A DNA stretch of 64,000 nucleotides from Poriferisulfidus sp965221375 (lineage in GTDB: Bacteria; Pseudomonadota; Gammaproteobacteria; Poriferisulfidales; Poriferisulfidaceae). Made by a program: the position numbers and the translations under genes. The DNA lies in the NCBI GenBank assembly GCA_965221375.1, contig OZ244883.1:744001-808000 (forward strand), written 5' to 3'. Below the pieces are notes generated by a model that saw only the letters and a program-made list of their open reading frames with translations, did not search any database and was not told the DNA's origin. Shown here piece by piece: positions 7,922-16,248 of this stretch. Position 1 is the stretch's first letter. Each line of letters starts with the position of its first letter.

Positions 7922-9212
7922 GCCGAAGGCGCAAGCCGGCCTGGTCGGCGAGGGCGGAGAAATGGGGGAATGACGTGGCGACCCATTGCGTATCCTCAAT
8001 CCTGACTGGGGTTTGCGCGGCGAGGGCGGCGATAGCGAAAGCCATGGCGATGCGGTGATCCCCGCAACTGTGTACGGTGCCGCCTTGCAGTGGCCGCCCC
8101 GTAATGCGCATCCAGTCGGGACCTGTCTCCACCGGCACCCCCAGTGCCTGCAGTCCTGTTTCCATCGCGGCGATGCGGTCGCTTTCCTTGATGCGCAATT
8201 CTTCGATTTCGGTAAAAGTCGTGACCCCTTCGGCACAAGCCGCGGCGATGCATAAGACCGGAAACTCGTCGATGGCGTTGGCCGCCAATTCCGGATCCAC
8301 TTCAATGCCCGACAGGCGGCTGCTTCGGACGGTCAAATCGCCCACCGGCTCCTGGCCCAACGAAGGGCAGGGGGTTTGGGTAATGTCGGCGCCCATTTGT
8401 TCCAGAATCCGCAAAACGCCATCGCGACGAGGGTTCAGGCCGACGCTTGGGAGTTGTATTTCCGAATCCGAGGCGATTAGCGCTCCCACCACAAAAAAAG
8501 CGGCGGCGGAAAGGTCCCGCGGGATAACAAGTTTCGCACCCTGCAGTACTTGTGCTCCCGCTATGCAGATTTGAGCGCCGTCCACTTCACAATGCCCCCC
8601 AAAGGCGGGAAGCATTCGTTCCGTATGATCGCGGGATAGCAGGGCCTCCGTGAGGCACGTGGTGCCTTGCGCGTTCAGACCGGCCAGCAGCAGAGCCGAT
8701 TTGACCTGCGCGCTGGCGATGGGCTGAGTATGGTGGATACCGACCAAGGGTTGTCCTTCGATATGCACCGGGGCATGGCCGTCGGTGGTCTCAATCCGGG
8801 CCCCCATGGCTCGCAACGGCACTGCAACACGTTCCATGGGCCGCTGGGTGAGAGAAGCGTCGCCGACGAGAGTGCTGGGGTGAGGGTGTGCCGCCAGCAG
8901 GCCGCACAACAGCCGCATGGCGGTTCCGGAATTGCCCAGATCAAGCGCTTTTTCCGAAGCTTTCAGGCCGCTGAAGCCGCGCCCTTGAATGTGCCATATC
9001 CCGGGTGCGGTTTCCCGCAGAGTGACGCCCAACTGTCCTAGAGCGGAGGCGGTCGCCCGGCAATCCTCGCTGTCGAGAACGCCGTGCAATTCACTGTCGC
9101 CTTCGGCAATGGCGGCCAGTATCAACGCTCGATGGCTGATGGACTTGTCGCCCGGCAGGACCAATTCGCCGTGCAGGCAGCCTCCCGGTTCAAGCTGCCA
9201 ACATTCGCTCAT
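7914..9212 (-). CDS. aroA: 3-phosphoshikimate 1-carboxyvinyltransferase (EPSP synthase)
   Basis: Joins shikimate-3-phosphate and PEP in the shikimate pathway; this is the target of glyphosate. The 432-residue enzyme has PGDKSISHRA (residues 20-29), GNSGTAMRLL, SAQVK (167-171), RDHTE (194-198) and the active-site DEFPVL. GDK, SAQxK and RxHxE are three of the four signatures used to define class II enzymes; the fourth (NxTR) reads NPRR (260-263). The gene overlaps tyrA by 4 nt and cmk by 8 nt. In Pseudomonas the equivalent tyrA and aroA are fused; here they are separate. Confidence 0.97.
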   Translation of the reverse strand: MSECWQLEPGGCLHGELVLPGDKSISHRALILAAIAEGDSELHGVLDSEDCRATASALGQLGVTLRETAPGIWHIQGRGFSGLKASEKALDLGNSGTAMRLLCGLLAAHPHPSTLVGDASLTQRPMERVAVPLRAMGARIETTDGHAPVHIEGQPLVGIHHTQPIASAQVKSALLLAGLNAQGTTCLTEALLSRDHTERMLPAFGGHCEVDGAQICIAGAQVLQGAKLVIPRDLSAAAFFVVGALIASDSEIQLPSVGLNPRRDGVLRILEQMGADITQTPCPSLGQEPVGDLTVRSSRLSGIEVDPELAANAIDEFPVLCIAAACAEGVTTFTEIEELRIKESDRIAAMETGLQALGVPVETGPDWMRITGRPLQGGTVHSCGDHRIAMAFAIAALAAQTPVRIEDTQWVATSFPHFSALADQAGLRLRHV

Positions 9213-10075
9213 ACGTTGGAATGATTCAGGGTGTCGCGAATCTTTTTGGCCGTATCGAAAGAGTTGCGTAATACCTCGGTGGACTCTTCACGCAAAGCGT
9301 TTTGTAGTGTCCCCAGGTGTTGCTGGTAACGTTCCAGCATCGGCGCCAACTGTTCTCGGTTGGCGTGGCAGATATCCGTCCACAAGTCCGGATTGCTGGA
9401 GGCAATGCGGGTGAAATCCAGCAGGCCGCCCGCGGCGTAGCGACGCAAATCTTCACGAGGTAATTCCAATGCCAGCATTTCCATCAGGGCATAGGCCAGC
9501 ACATGGGGCAAATGACTGACTCCGGCAAACAGAACATCGTGTTCTTCGGCAGGCATCAGTTCGGTTCGGGCGCCCAATTGCTCCCACATCCAACGGACTT
9601 GCTGAAGTTTTTCCGAATCGGTGTCGTCGAGTGGGGTCAGTACGGCATAGCGGTCGCGAAACAAGGTGCCGTCGGCGTGCTGTACACCGCTTTTTTCCGT
9701 GCCTGAGATTGGATGGCCCGGCACGAACCAGCTTGGAACGCTTCCAACGATGCGGACCAGATCGTTCAATACAGGGGCTTTGACACTGCCGACGTCTGTG
9801 ACCGTTTGATCAGGCTGCAGATGCGCGGCGATGTGGTTACAGATTTCTGCGGTCGCGCTGGGTGGTGCGGCCAGCACAATCAATTCGGCATCCTCAATCG
9901 CAGCTTCCGGGGAGGTGCAGATTCGGTCCAGCACTCCGCCGGCTTGGGCGTGTTCCAGGGCCTGTGCGTCGGGATCATAGCCTTGGATGGAAGAAACCGC
10001 GGCGGCATCGCGAAGGCCCAGTGCGACCGAGCCGCCGATATGTCCCACCCCGATTAAAGCTAAAGTGATGCTCAT
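9209..10075 (-). CDS. tyrA: Prephenate/arogenate dehydrogenase
   Basis: NAD(P)-dependent oxidative decarboxylation of prephenate (or arogenate) toward tyrosine. The 288-residue protein has the Rossmann motif GVGHIGGSVALGL at the N-terminus and the family blocks VTDVGSVKAPV, PGHPISGTEKSGV, SHLPHVLAYAL and GGLLDFTRIASSNPDLW. No chorismate mutase domain is attached, unlike enteric TyrA; that activity is on pheA. It overlaps hisC upstream and aroA downstream by 4 nt each, indicating translational coupling. Confidence 0.95.
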   Translation of the reverse strand: MSITLALIGVGHIGGSVALGLRDAAAVSSIQGYDPDAQALEHAQAGGVLDRICTSPEAAIEDAELIVLAAPPSATAEICNHIAAHLQPDQTVTDVGSVKAPVLNDLVRIVGSVPSWFVPGHPISGTEKSGVQHADGTLFRDRYAVLTPLDDTDSEKLQQVRWMWEQLGARTELMPAEEHDVLFAGVSHLPHVLAYALMEMLALELPREDLRRYAAGGLLDFTRIASSNPDLWTDICHANREQLAPMLERYQQHLGTLQNALREESTEVLRNSFDTAKKIRDTLNHSNV

Positions 10076-11190
10076 TGATGGTGCCAGGAGTACAGGGCGT
10101 CGACCACCACATCGGTCTCGGCATCAGTGCCGATTGTGAAACGCAACCAGTCGGGCAATTCATACTCGGGCAAAGCGCGCACCAAAATGTTGCGCTCGCG
10201 CATCCAGGCGGTGGCCAAAGCGGCCGAGTCCCCAAAGTGCAGCGTCAAGAAATTGGCCTGTTCGCCAAGTGTGCGCATGTCCAACTGCTGGGCGGTCTCT
10301 TTCAGGCGCTTCATGTTTCGGGCGTTACTGGTGCGGCTGTGTTCCACATGGGCCACATCGCCGACAGCGGCGGTGGCAGCCTGTTGCGCAGGCGTGTTGA
10401 CGTTGAACGGTTGTCGTACGCGATTGAGCATGCCGATGACGTCCGGATGCGCGACCGCATAACCGATTCGCAATCCTGCGAGTCCATAGATTTTGGAAAA
10501 CGTACGGGTCACCACGACGTTGGGATAGTCCAAAAAGCGATTGGCGGATGGGATGGGTTCGCAGTATTCCGCATAGGCTTCATCAATGACCACCAGCACC
10601 TGGGGCGGGAGGTTGTCGAATAATGTGCGCAGCTCCGCATCCGTCAGAATCGTGCCGGTCGGATTATTGGGGTTGGCGATGAACAGCACCCGGGTGGCGT
10701 CGTTGACGCCGGCCTGCAGTTGAACCGGGTCATGGCCCAGAGGTTGCGAATGGTCCAGGGGGTAGGCGGGAGTGATTTGCGCGGTGGCGCCCGCCTGTTG
10801 TACGACCAGCGGATAAACCACGAATGCATGCCGGGCAAACACTGCATTGCACCCCGGCTCCAGCCAGGCGCAGGCCACCAGATCCAACAGGTCCGATGAG
10901 CCGTTGCCCAACATCAGGCATTCGGGTGGGCAGTCGTGGTGGCTGCTGAGGACGGCCTTGAGGGCGTGTCCGTCGTTGTCGGGATAGCGGGCCAGGTTGT
11001 CGAAGCTGCGTAGTGCCTCCATGGCTTGGGGTGAGGGCCCCAGCGGATTTTCGTTCGAGGCCAGCCGGCAGACCTGTTCGTTGGGCACGCTGGGTCGGGC
11101 GCCGGGTTTGTAGGGCGCCAGTTGTCGGACGCAACTGCGGGCGGTTTCCAGCACGGGCGCCACGCGGTCGCTTGAGGGAAGGGTGCTCAC
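10072..11190 (-). CDS. hisC: Histidinol-phosphate / aromatic aminotransferase
   Basis: PLP-dependent class I/II aminotransferase. It contains SNENPLGPSP, ANPNNPTGT, VIDEAYAEYC and the PLP-lysine motif RTFSKIYGLAGLRIGYA. HisC works in histidine synthesis; within this aromatic cluster it may also transaminate aromatic keto acids, as HisC2-type paralogues do. The likely start is the GTG at 11190, four bases after the pheA stop, giving 372 residues; another in-frame GTG at 11208 is possible and the open frame continues further upstream inside pheA. The tyrA start overlaps its end by 4 nt. Confidence 0.93.
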   Translation of the reverse strand: MSTLPSSDRVAPVLETARSCVRQLAPYKPGARPSVPNEQVCRLASNENPLGPSPQAMEALRSFDNLARYPDNDGHALKAVLSSHHDCPPECLMLGNGSSDLLDLVACAWLEPGCNAVFARHAFVVYPLVVQQAGATAQITPAYPLDHSQPLGHDPVQLQAGVNDATRVLFIANPNNPTGTILTDAELRTLFDNLPPQVLVVIDEAYAEYCEPIPSANRFLDYPNVVVTRTFSKIYGLAGLRIGYAVAHPDVIGMLNRVRQPFNVNTPAQQAATAAVGDVAHVEHSRTSNARNMKRLKETAQQLDMRTLGEQANFLTLHFGDSAALATAWMRERNILVRALPEYELPDWLRFTIGTDAETDVVVDALYSWHHQ

Positions 11191-11194
11191 AGGA

Positions 11195-12268
11195 TCAGTT
11201 GGGCGCACACGGGTAAGAACCGAGGATCTTGCAGAAAGCGGCGGTGTTCTGCAGATGTTCGAGTGCTTGCGCAATGCTCGGTTCTTGTTGATGTCCGCGA
11301 AAATCAAGGAAGAACAAATATTCCCAGTTGACGGCCTGCGAGGGCCGCGACTCGATACGGGTCAGGTCAATGCCGGCTTCAGCCAGAGGCTGCAGCAGCT
11401 GCATCAAGGCGCCCGGGCGGTTGCGCACGGCCGCCAGCACACTGGTCTTGTCCTGTCCGGAACACGCCTGGTCGTGTTCGCCGATGACCAGAAAGCGGGT
11501 GCGGTTGTTTGGGTTGTCTTCAATATTCGAAGCGATGACCTGCAGTCCGTACTGTTCGGCGGCGGCGCGCGAGGCGATTGCAGCCGTGCCGGAATCGTCG
11601 GCAGCATAGCGCGCAGCGGCGGCATTGCTGGTGTCGCTGATGCGGTCCACACCAGGGAATTCGCGGTCCAGCCATTGGCGGCATTGAGCAAGCGCCTGCG
11701 GATGTGCGCGGACTTGGCGGATGGCATCTCGGTCGGGCTTTTGGGCCAGCAGACAATGATGGACGGCCAGCTCCACTTCGCCGGCGATTTTCAGCGGCGA
11801 TTCCACGAACAGGTCCAGCGTGTGTGCAACGACGCCGTCGGTCGAGTTCTCAATTGGCACGACGCCGTATTCGGACTGACCGCTCTCGACTTCACGGAAA
11901 ATTTGCGCGACGTGCTCCTGCGGAGCAATTTCCGCGGAATGCCCAAAGTGCCGCAAAGCCGCCTGGTGGGTGAAGGTGCCTTCCGGGCCCAGGAAGGCGA
12001 CTCGGGTCGGGTGCTCCAAAGCCAGACAGGCCGACATGATTTCCCGGAACAGGCGGGCCATTTCGTCCGCCGAGAGCGGTCCGGGATTGGTTTCGCGAAT
12101 CCGTCTGAGGACCTGGGCTTCGCGGGCAGGGTCGTAGAAAGGACGGTTTTGCTGTTTAGCGCGCGCCGTCTCCAAGGCCAGCGCGGCCCGCTGGCTGATG
12201 AGGGACATGATTTCGTCGTCCAGCGCGTCGATGCGCTGTCGGGCCGAGTGCAGATCGCTTTGGCTCAT
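11195..12268 (-). CDS. pheA: Bifunctional chorismate mutase / prephenate dehydratase (P-protein)
   Basis: Makes phenylpyruvate from chorismate in two steps. Residues about 5-90 form an AroQ-type chorismate mutase (LHSARQRIDALDDEIMSLIS); then comes the dehydratase starting VAFLGPEGTFTHQAALRHFG with the conserved ENSTDGVV. The C-terminal ACT domain carries the phenylalanine-binding ESRPSQAVNWEY, so feedback inhibition by Phe is expected. 357 residues is close to the Pseudomonas form (365). It overlaps serC by 4 nt. No leader-peptide attenuator is apparent because the gene sits inside the operon. Confidence 0.97.
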   Translation of the reverse strand: MSQSDLHSARQRIDALDDEIMSLISQRAALALETARAKQQNRPFYDPAREAQVLRRIRETNPGPLSADEMARLFREIMSACLALEHPTRVAFLGPEGTFTHQAALRHFGHSAEIAPQEHVAQIFREVESGQSEYGVVPIENSTDGVVAHTLDLFVESPLKIAGEVELAVHHCLLAQKPDRDAIRQVRAHPQALAQCRQWLDREFPGVDRISDTSNAAAARYAADDSGTAAIASRAAAEQYGLQVIASNIEDNPNNRTRFLVIGEHDQACSGQDKTSVLAAVRNRPGALMQLLQPLAEAGIDLTRIESRPSQAVNWEYLFFLDFRGHQQEPSIAQALEHLQNTAAFCKILGSYPCAPN

Positions 12269-13341
12269 GCGCGGCGTTCAAAATTTTGCATGAATTCAGC
12301 CAAAGCGGCAGCCCCGGCTTCCGGCATCGCATTGTACAGACTGGCACGCAGTCCTCCCACGCTGGAGTGGCCCCGCAAACCCAACAAACCCGCTGCTTCC
12401 GCTTCCTCCAGGAAACGGGATTCCAACTCCGGCTGCGCCAGGTTAAAGCAAATATTCATGTGCGAGCGCGCCCGCGGGGCAATTTCATTCACATACAGGC
12501 TGCTCGCATCAATGCATTGATAAAGCTGCTCAGCGCGCGCCTGGGCCCGTTGCTGCATCGCTTTCAAGCCGCCTTCCATGACAATCCAACGCAGCATGAG
12601 AGCGCAGACATACCAGGAAAAAATGGAAGGGGTGTGCACGCGGCAACCGGCCTGGAGTTGCGCTGCATAAGACAATCCCGGCGGCAACGAGGTGGATTTC
12701 AACAGACAGTCGCGGCGTGCGACCACGACGGTCAGTCCGGCACAGCCCAAGTTTTTTTGCGTGCCGGCATAGCACATGGCGTAGTCGCGGATGTCAAAAG
12801 GCTCACTCAAAAAATCTGAAGTGCGGTCGCAAACCAGCCGTCCCGGCGCTTGCGGAGCCGGCATACGAAAACCGGTCAATGTCTCGTTCGAGACGTAGTG
12901 CACATACTCGAAGTCGGCCAAAGTGTCGGCGGCCAACTCTTGAAAATCAGTCGAGCTGGCAGCCTGCACGGCCTGGATATGTTCGCGATGCCGCCGCGCT
13001 TCGGCATACGCCAACTCCGACCAAAAACCGCCCAGAACAAAGCTCAGGCGAGACTCGGAGGTTGTGAGATTATCCAGCCACAAGGCGTAGTGCACACGGG
13101 CGCCGCCATTCAAAAACAGTACGGCGTAATCATCAGGCAACTGCAGCAGTTGGCGTAAATCCTCTTCCGCCTGTTGGGCGATGGTGTCGAAGGTTGGACT
13201 GCGGTGGCTTAGCTCCAGAATGGAGCGCCCGTGCGGCGGATAACCGTGGACGGCATCGGCTGCCTGGGCCAAAACTTCCGGCGGCAGCTGCGCCGGGCCA
13301 GGAGCAAAATTGAATAAGGTCGCAGCGGCCTCAGTGGACAA
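12265..13341 (-). CDS. serC: Phosphoserine aminotransferase
   Basis: PLP enzyme of serine synthesis (and pyridoxine synthesis). It contains FNFAPGPAQLP near the N-terminus, LFLNGGARVHYA (the phosphate/cofactor region), CDRTSDFLSEPFD and the PLP lysine in YAGTQKNLGCAG. No ATG fits the beginning of the homology: the best start is a TTG at 13341, preceded by GGAGG at 9 nt spacing and overlapping the gyrA stop by 11 nt. That gives 358 residues, close to E. coli SerC (362). Confidence 0.95.
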   Translation of the reverse strand: MSTEAAATLFNFAPGPAQLPPEVLAQAADAVHGYPPHGRSILELSHRSPTFDTIAQQAEEDLRQLLQLPDDYAVLFLNGGARVHYALWLDNLTTSESRLSFVLGGFWSELAYAEARRHREHIQAVQAASSTDFQELAADTLADFEYVHYVSNETLTGFRMPAPQAPGRLVCDRTSDFLSEPFDIRDYAMCYAGTQKNLGCAGLTVVVARRDCLLKSTSLPPGLSYAAQLQAGCRVHTPSIFSWYVCALMLRWIVMEGGLKAMQQRAQARAEQLYQCIDASSLYVNEIAPRARSHMNICFNLAQPELESRFLEEAEAAGLLGLRGHSSVGGLRASLYNAMPEAGAAALAEFMQNFERRA

Positions 13342-15910
13342 CCGGCTCGTCCTCCGTGGCGCCCTCCGGCAGGGGCTCCACACAGACCACCCGGGTCAGC
13401 TGTTCGCCGTCGCGGCATTCAATCAGACGAACGCCTTGGGTATTGCGGCCAATGACGGAAATTTCGTCAATACGGGTACGCACCAGGGTCCCGCCATCCG
13501 TAATCAGCATGACATCCTGGCTTGGCGCGGCCAGCACCGCTCCGACAACCGGGCCGTTGCGCTCGGAAGCGCGGATGGCAATCACGCCCCGGGTGGCGCG
13601 GTTCTTGCGCGGGAAGTCGCTCAGCGAGGTCCGTTTGCCGTAGCCATGGCGGGTGGCCAGCAACAACTGCTGGTCCTGGGTGTCGGGTGCGATTACCGCA
13701 AGACTGATGACTTGGGCGCCTTCCGACAGCTTCGCGCCGCGCACGCCGATTGCCGTACGGCCGGTGGAGCGTATCGCACTTTCCGAGAAACGCACGGCCT
13801 TGCCGTCATCGGTCACCAGCAAAATATCGCTTTGGCCGTCGGACAGGGCGATGCCGATCAGCAAGTCGTCCTCGCGCAAGGTGGCGGCAATGATGCCCCG
13901 TCTCCAGGCGCGGGCGAAAGCCGACAGCGCGACTTTTTTGACCAGACCGCCTCGCGTCGCCATGACCACATACTGCTCCGCGGAAAAATCACGCACCGGC
14001 ATGATGGCGCTGATTTTTTCATCCGGCATCAAAGACAACAGGTTGACGATGGGCCGGCCGTGCGCGGTGCGCGAGCCGCGCGGGAACTTGTAGACCTTCA
14101 GCCAATGCACGCGCCCGAAGTTGGTGAAACACAGGACGGTATCGTGGGTGTCGGCGACAAACATCTGCTCGATGTAGTCGGCGTCCTTGATGGAGGCGGC
14201 GGATTTGCCGACGCCGCCGCGCAACTGCGCGCGATACGTGTCCGGAGATTGTGATTTGGCGTAGCCGCGTCCTGACAGGGTCAGCACACGATCCTCGTGC
14301 GGGATCAAATCCTCATCGTCGCAGTCGTAATCGGTGAACTCGATTTCAGTACGCCGGGTATCCGCGTAGTCTTCTTCGATATCGGCCAATTCACCACGAA
14401 TCACCTGCATCAAAACCTCGGGATTGGCCAAAATTTCAAGCAACTTGGCAATCAATTCCAGCACTTCGTGGTAATCGTTGTGAATTTTCTGCTGCTCCAT
14501 GCCGGTGAGACGATGCAGGCGCAATTCCAAAATGGCCTGGGCCTGCACTTCCGACAGATAGTAGCCATCCTTATGCAGACCGAAGGAGGCATCCAGGTTT
14601 TCAGGCCGTGAGGCGTCGGCGCCTTGTTTCGCCAGCAGGTCGGCGACACTACCGGGATTCCAGGCCTGCCCGAGCAAAGCTGAGCGGGCGGCGGCGATAT
14701 CGGGAGCCGCCTTGATCAGGGCAATCACCTCGTCAATATTGGTCAGGGCGACCGCGAAACCTTCCAGGCGGTGGGCGCGCAGACGCGCTTCGCGCAGGTC
14801 GAACAAGGTGCGACGGGTGACGACTTCGCGCCGATGCCGCAGGAACGCCTCCAGAATTTCCCGCAGACCTAATACTTCCGGCTGGCCTTCCACCAGTGCG
14901 ACCATATTGACGCCGAAGGATTGGCGCATACGGGTTTTCTGGTAGAGGTTGTTGCACACCACTTCGCTATCGGCGCCTTGCTGCAGTTCAATGACGATGC
15001 GCATCCCGTCCTTGTCGGATTCATCGCGCAGGGTACGGATTCCTTCCAGTTTCTTGTCACGCACCAGGACGGCAATTTGTTCGATCAGGCGCGCCTTGTT
15101 GACTTGATAGGGCAGTTCGGTGACCACCAACTGGCAGCGGTCGCGAGGGCCGGTTTCCGTTTCTACGCGAGCACGCATCACAACCCGTCCCCGACCGGTT
15201 TCATAAGCGTCGCGAATACCGTGAACACTGATCAGGGCGGCGGTGGGGAAATCCGGTCCCGGCATATGCGCCATCAAACCTTCCAGATCAAGGTCCGGGT
15301 CATCAATCAGCGCCATGCAGGCGCGGGTGACTTCGCCCAGGTTGTGCGGAGGGATGTTGGTGGCCATGCCGACGGCAATGCCGGAGGTGCCGTTGAGCAA
15401 TAAATTGGGAACCCGCGTCGGCAGAACCGTCGGTTCCTGCTCATTGCCGTCGTAGTTGGGGATGAAGTCGACCGTCTCGCGGTTGAGATCGGCCAGCAAT
15501 TCATGCGCCAGTTTCGACAGCCGCACCTCGGTGTAACGCATGGCGGCGGGCGCGTCTCCGTCGACGGAGCCGAAGTTGCCCTGACCGTCGATGAGCAGCC
15601 CCCGCATCGAGAACGGTTGCGCCATGCGCACCATCGTGTCATACACGGCGTTGTCGCCATGCGGGTGGTATTTACCGATGACATCGCCGACGATACGGGC
15701 GGATTTTTTGTAGGGCTTGTCCCAGTGGTTTCGCAACTCATTCATCGCGTACAGCACGCGGCGATGCACCGGTTTAAGGCCATCCCGAACGTCGGGCAGG
15801 GCGCGCCCGACGATGACGCTCATCGCATAGTCGAGATACGACTGACGCATCTCGTCTTCGATCGTAATCGGCAGAATGTCGGCGGTTTTTTCGGGTTCGG
15901 TGTCGTTCAT
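13331..15910 (-). CDS. gyrA: DNA gyrase subunit A
   Basis: Catalytic breakage-reunion subunit of gyrase. The 859-residue protein has DGLKPVHRRVLYAMNE, the winged-helix quinolone-resistance region and the catalytic Tyr126 (E. coli Tyr122) in MRYTEVRL, then six beta-pinwheel repeats in the C-terminal half with a GyrA box-like HGYGKRT. The residue aligned with E. coli Ser83 is Asn87 (in GDNAVYD), while the Asp87 equivalent is kept as Asp91. It is the first gene of the long - strand cluster, and serC overlaps its end. Confidence 0.98.
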   Translation of the reverse strand: MNDTEPEKTADILPITIEDEMRQSYLDYAMSVIVGRALPDVRDGLKPVHRRVLYAMNELRNHWDKPYKKSARIVGDVIGKYHPHGDNAVYDTMVRMAQPFSMRGLLIDGQGNFGSVDGDAPAAMRYTEVRLSKLAHELLADLNRETVDFIPNYDGNEQEPTVLPTRVPNLLLNGTSGIAVGMATNIPPHNLGEVTRACMALIDDPDLDLEGLMAHMPGPDFPTAALISVHGIRDAYETGRGRVVMRARVETETGPRDRCQLVVTELPYQVNKARLIEQIAVLVRDKKLEGIRTLRDESDKDGMRIVIELQQGADSEVVCNNLYQKTRMRQSFGVNMVALVEGQPEVLGLREILEAFLRHRREVVTRRTLFDLREARLRAHRLEGFAVALTNIDEVIALIKAAPDIAAARSALLGQAWNPGSVADLLAKQGADASRPENLDASFGLHKDGYYLSEVQAQAILELRLHRLTGMEQQKIHNDYHEVLELIAKLLEILANPEVLMQVIRGELADIEEDYADTRRTEIEFTDYDCDDEDLIPHEDRVLTLSGRGYAKSQSPDTYRAQLRGGVGKSAASIKDADYIEQMFVADTHDTVLCFTNFGRVHWLKVYKFPRGSRTAHGRPIVNLLSLMPDEKISAIMPVRDFSAEQYVVMATRGGLVKKVALSAFARAWRRGIIAATLREDDLLIGIALSDGQSDILLVTDDGKAVRFSESAIRSTGRTAIGVRGAKLSEGAQVISLAVIAPDTQDQQLLLATRHGYGKRTSLSDFPRKNRATRGVIAIRASERNGPVVGAVLAAPSQDVMLITDGGTLVRTRIDEISVIGRNTQGVRLIECRDGEQLTRVVCVEPLPEGATEDEPVVH

Positions 15911-15944
15911 TCGGAAGCGCTCTGAGGGGCTCGAAATTCAGTTA

Positions 15945-15972
15945 CATATAACCTATAAAAAACTGGTTGCAA
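15945..15972 (-). promoter_or_regulatory. Possible sigma70-type promoter for gyrA
   Basis: On the - strand a TTGCAA (15967-15972) is followed after 15-16 nt by TTATAT/TATATG (15945-15951), about 35 bp before the gyrA start. Spacing is slightly short and both boxes are imperfect, so this is only a candidate. The 151-bp gap between tRNA-Met and gyrA holds no other clear feature. Confidence 0.35.
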
Positions 15973-16061
15973 TTTTACCAGACCCAACCGCAAATTGCAG
16001 TCGTTTTCAGGGTCGAAAATGAGGCGAATTTGCCGCTCGAATAGGGGTGTATGAAGGCCCG

Positions 16062-16138
16062 TGGTGGCTATGGGTGGACTCGAACCACCGACCTTGGCAT
16101 TATGAGTGCCACGCTCTAACCAACTGAGCTACATAGCC
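16062..16138 (-). tRNA. tRNA-Met (CAU), elongator type
   Basis: The - strand folds as a cloverleaf: acceptor GGCTATG with CATAGCC, D arm AGCTCAGTTGGTTAGAGC, anticodon stem TGGCA/TGCCA with loop CTCATAA (anticodon CAT), T arm GGTGGTTCGAGTCCACC and an encoded CCA. The acceptor and D arm resemble the elongator tRNA-Met of enterics rather than the initiator (which starts CGC) or tRNA-Ile2, but a lysidine-modified Ile2 identity cannot be fully excluded by eye. Confidence 0.95.
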
Positions 16139-16248
16139 GGGCGAAACGACCATTATAAAGAGTGCGGAGCGAGGCACCCCAGAGAATATCCGACGGTGGC
16201 CGCAATGTAATATACTTCCGAGATTAATCTCAATTTTTGAGAAACTTC

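Noticed and set aside
7922..8305. N-terminal extension of cmk
   Set aside because: The extra 128 codons are a shadow of aroA; the Cmk homology begins at MSEPAPVIAIDG.
11183..12520. A 445-codon open frame on the + strand opposite pheA and serC
   Set aside because: It lies wholly antisense to well-identified genes, has no recognisable domain, and reflects codon bias of the GC-rich - strand genes.
16010..16061. Terminator downstream of tRNA-Met
   Set aside because: The potential stem is short and bulged, and the following T run is weak.
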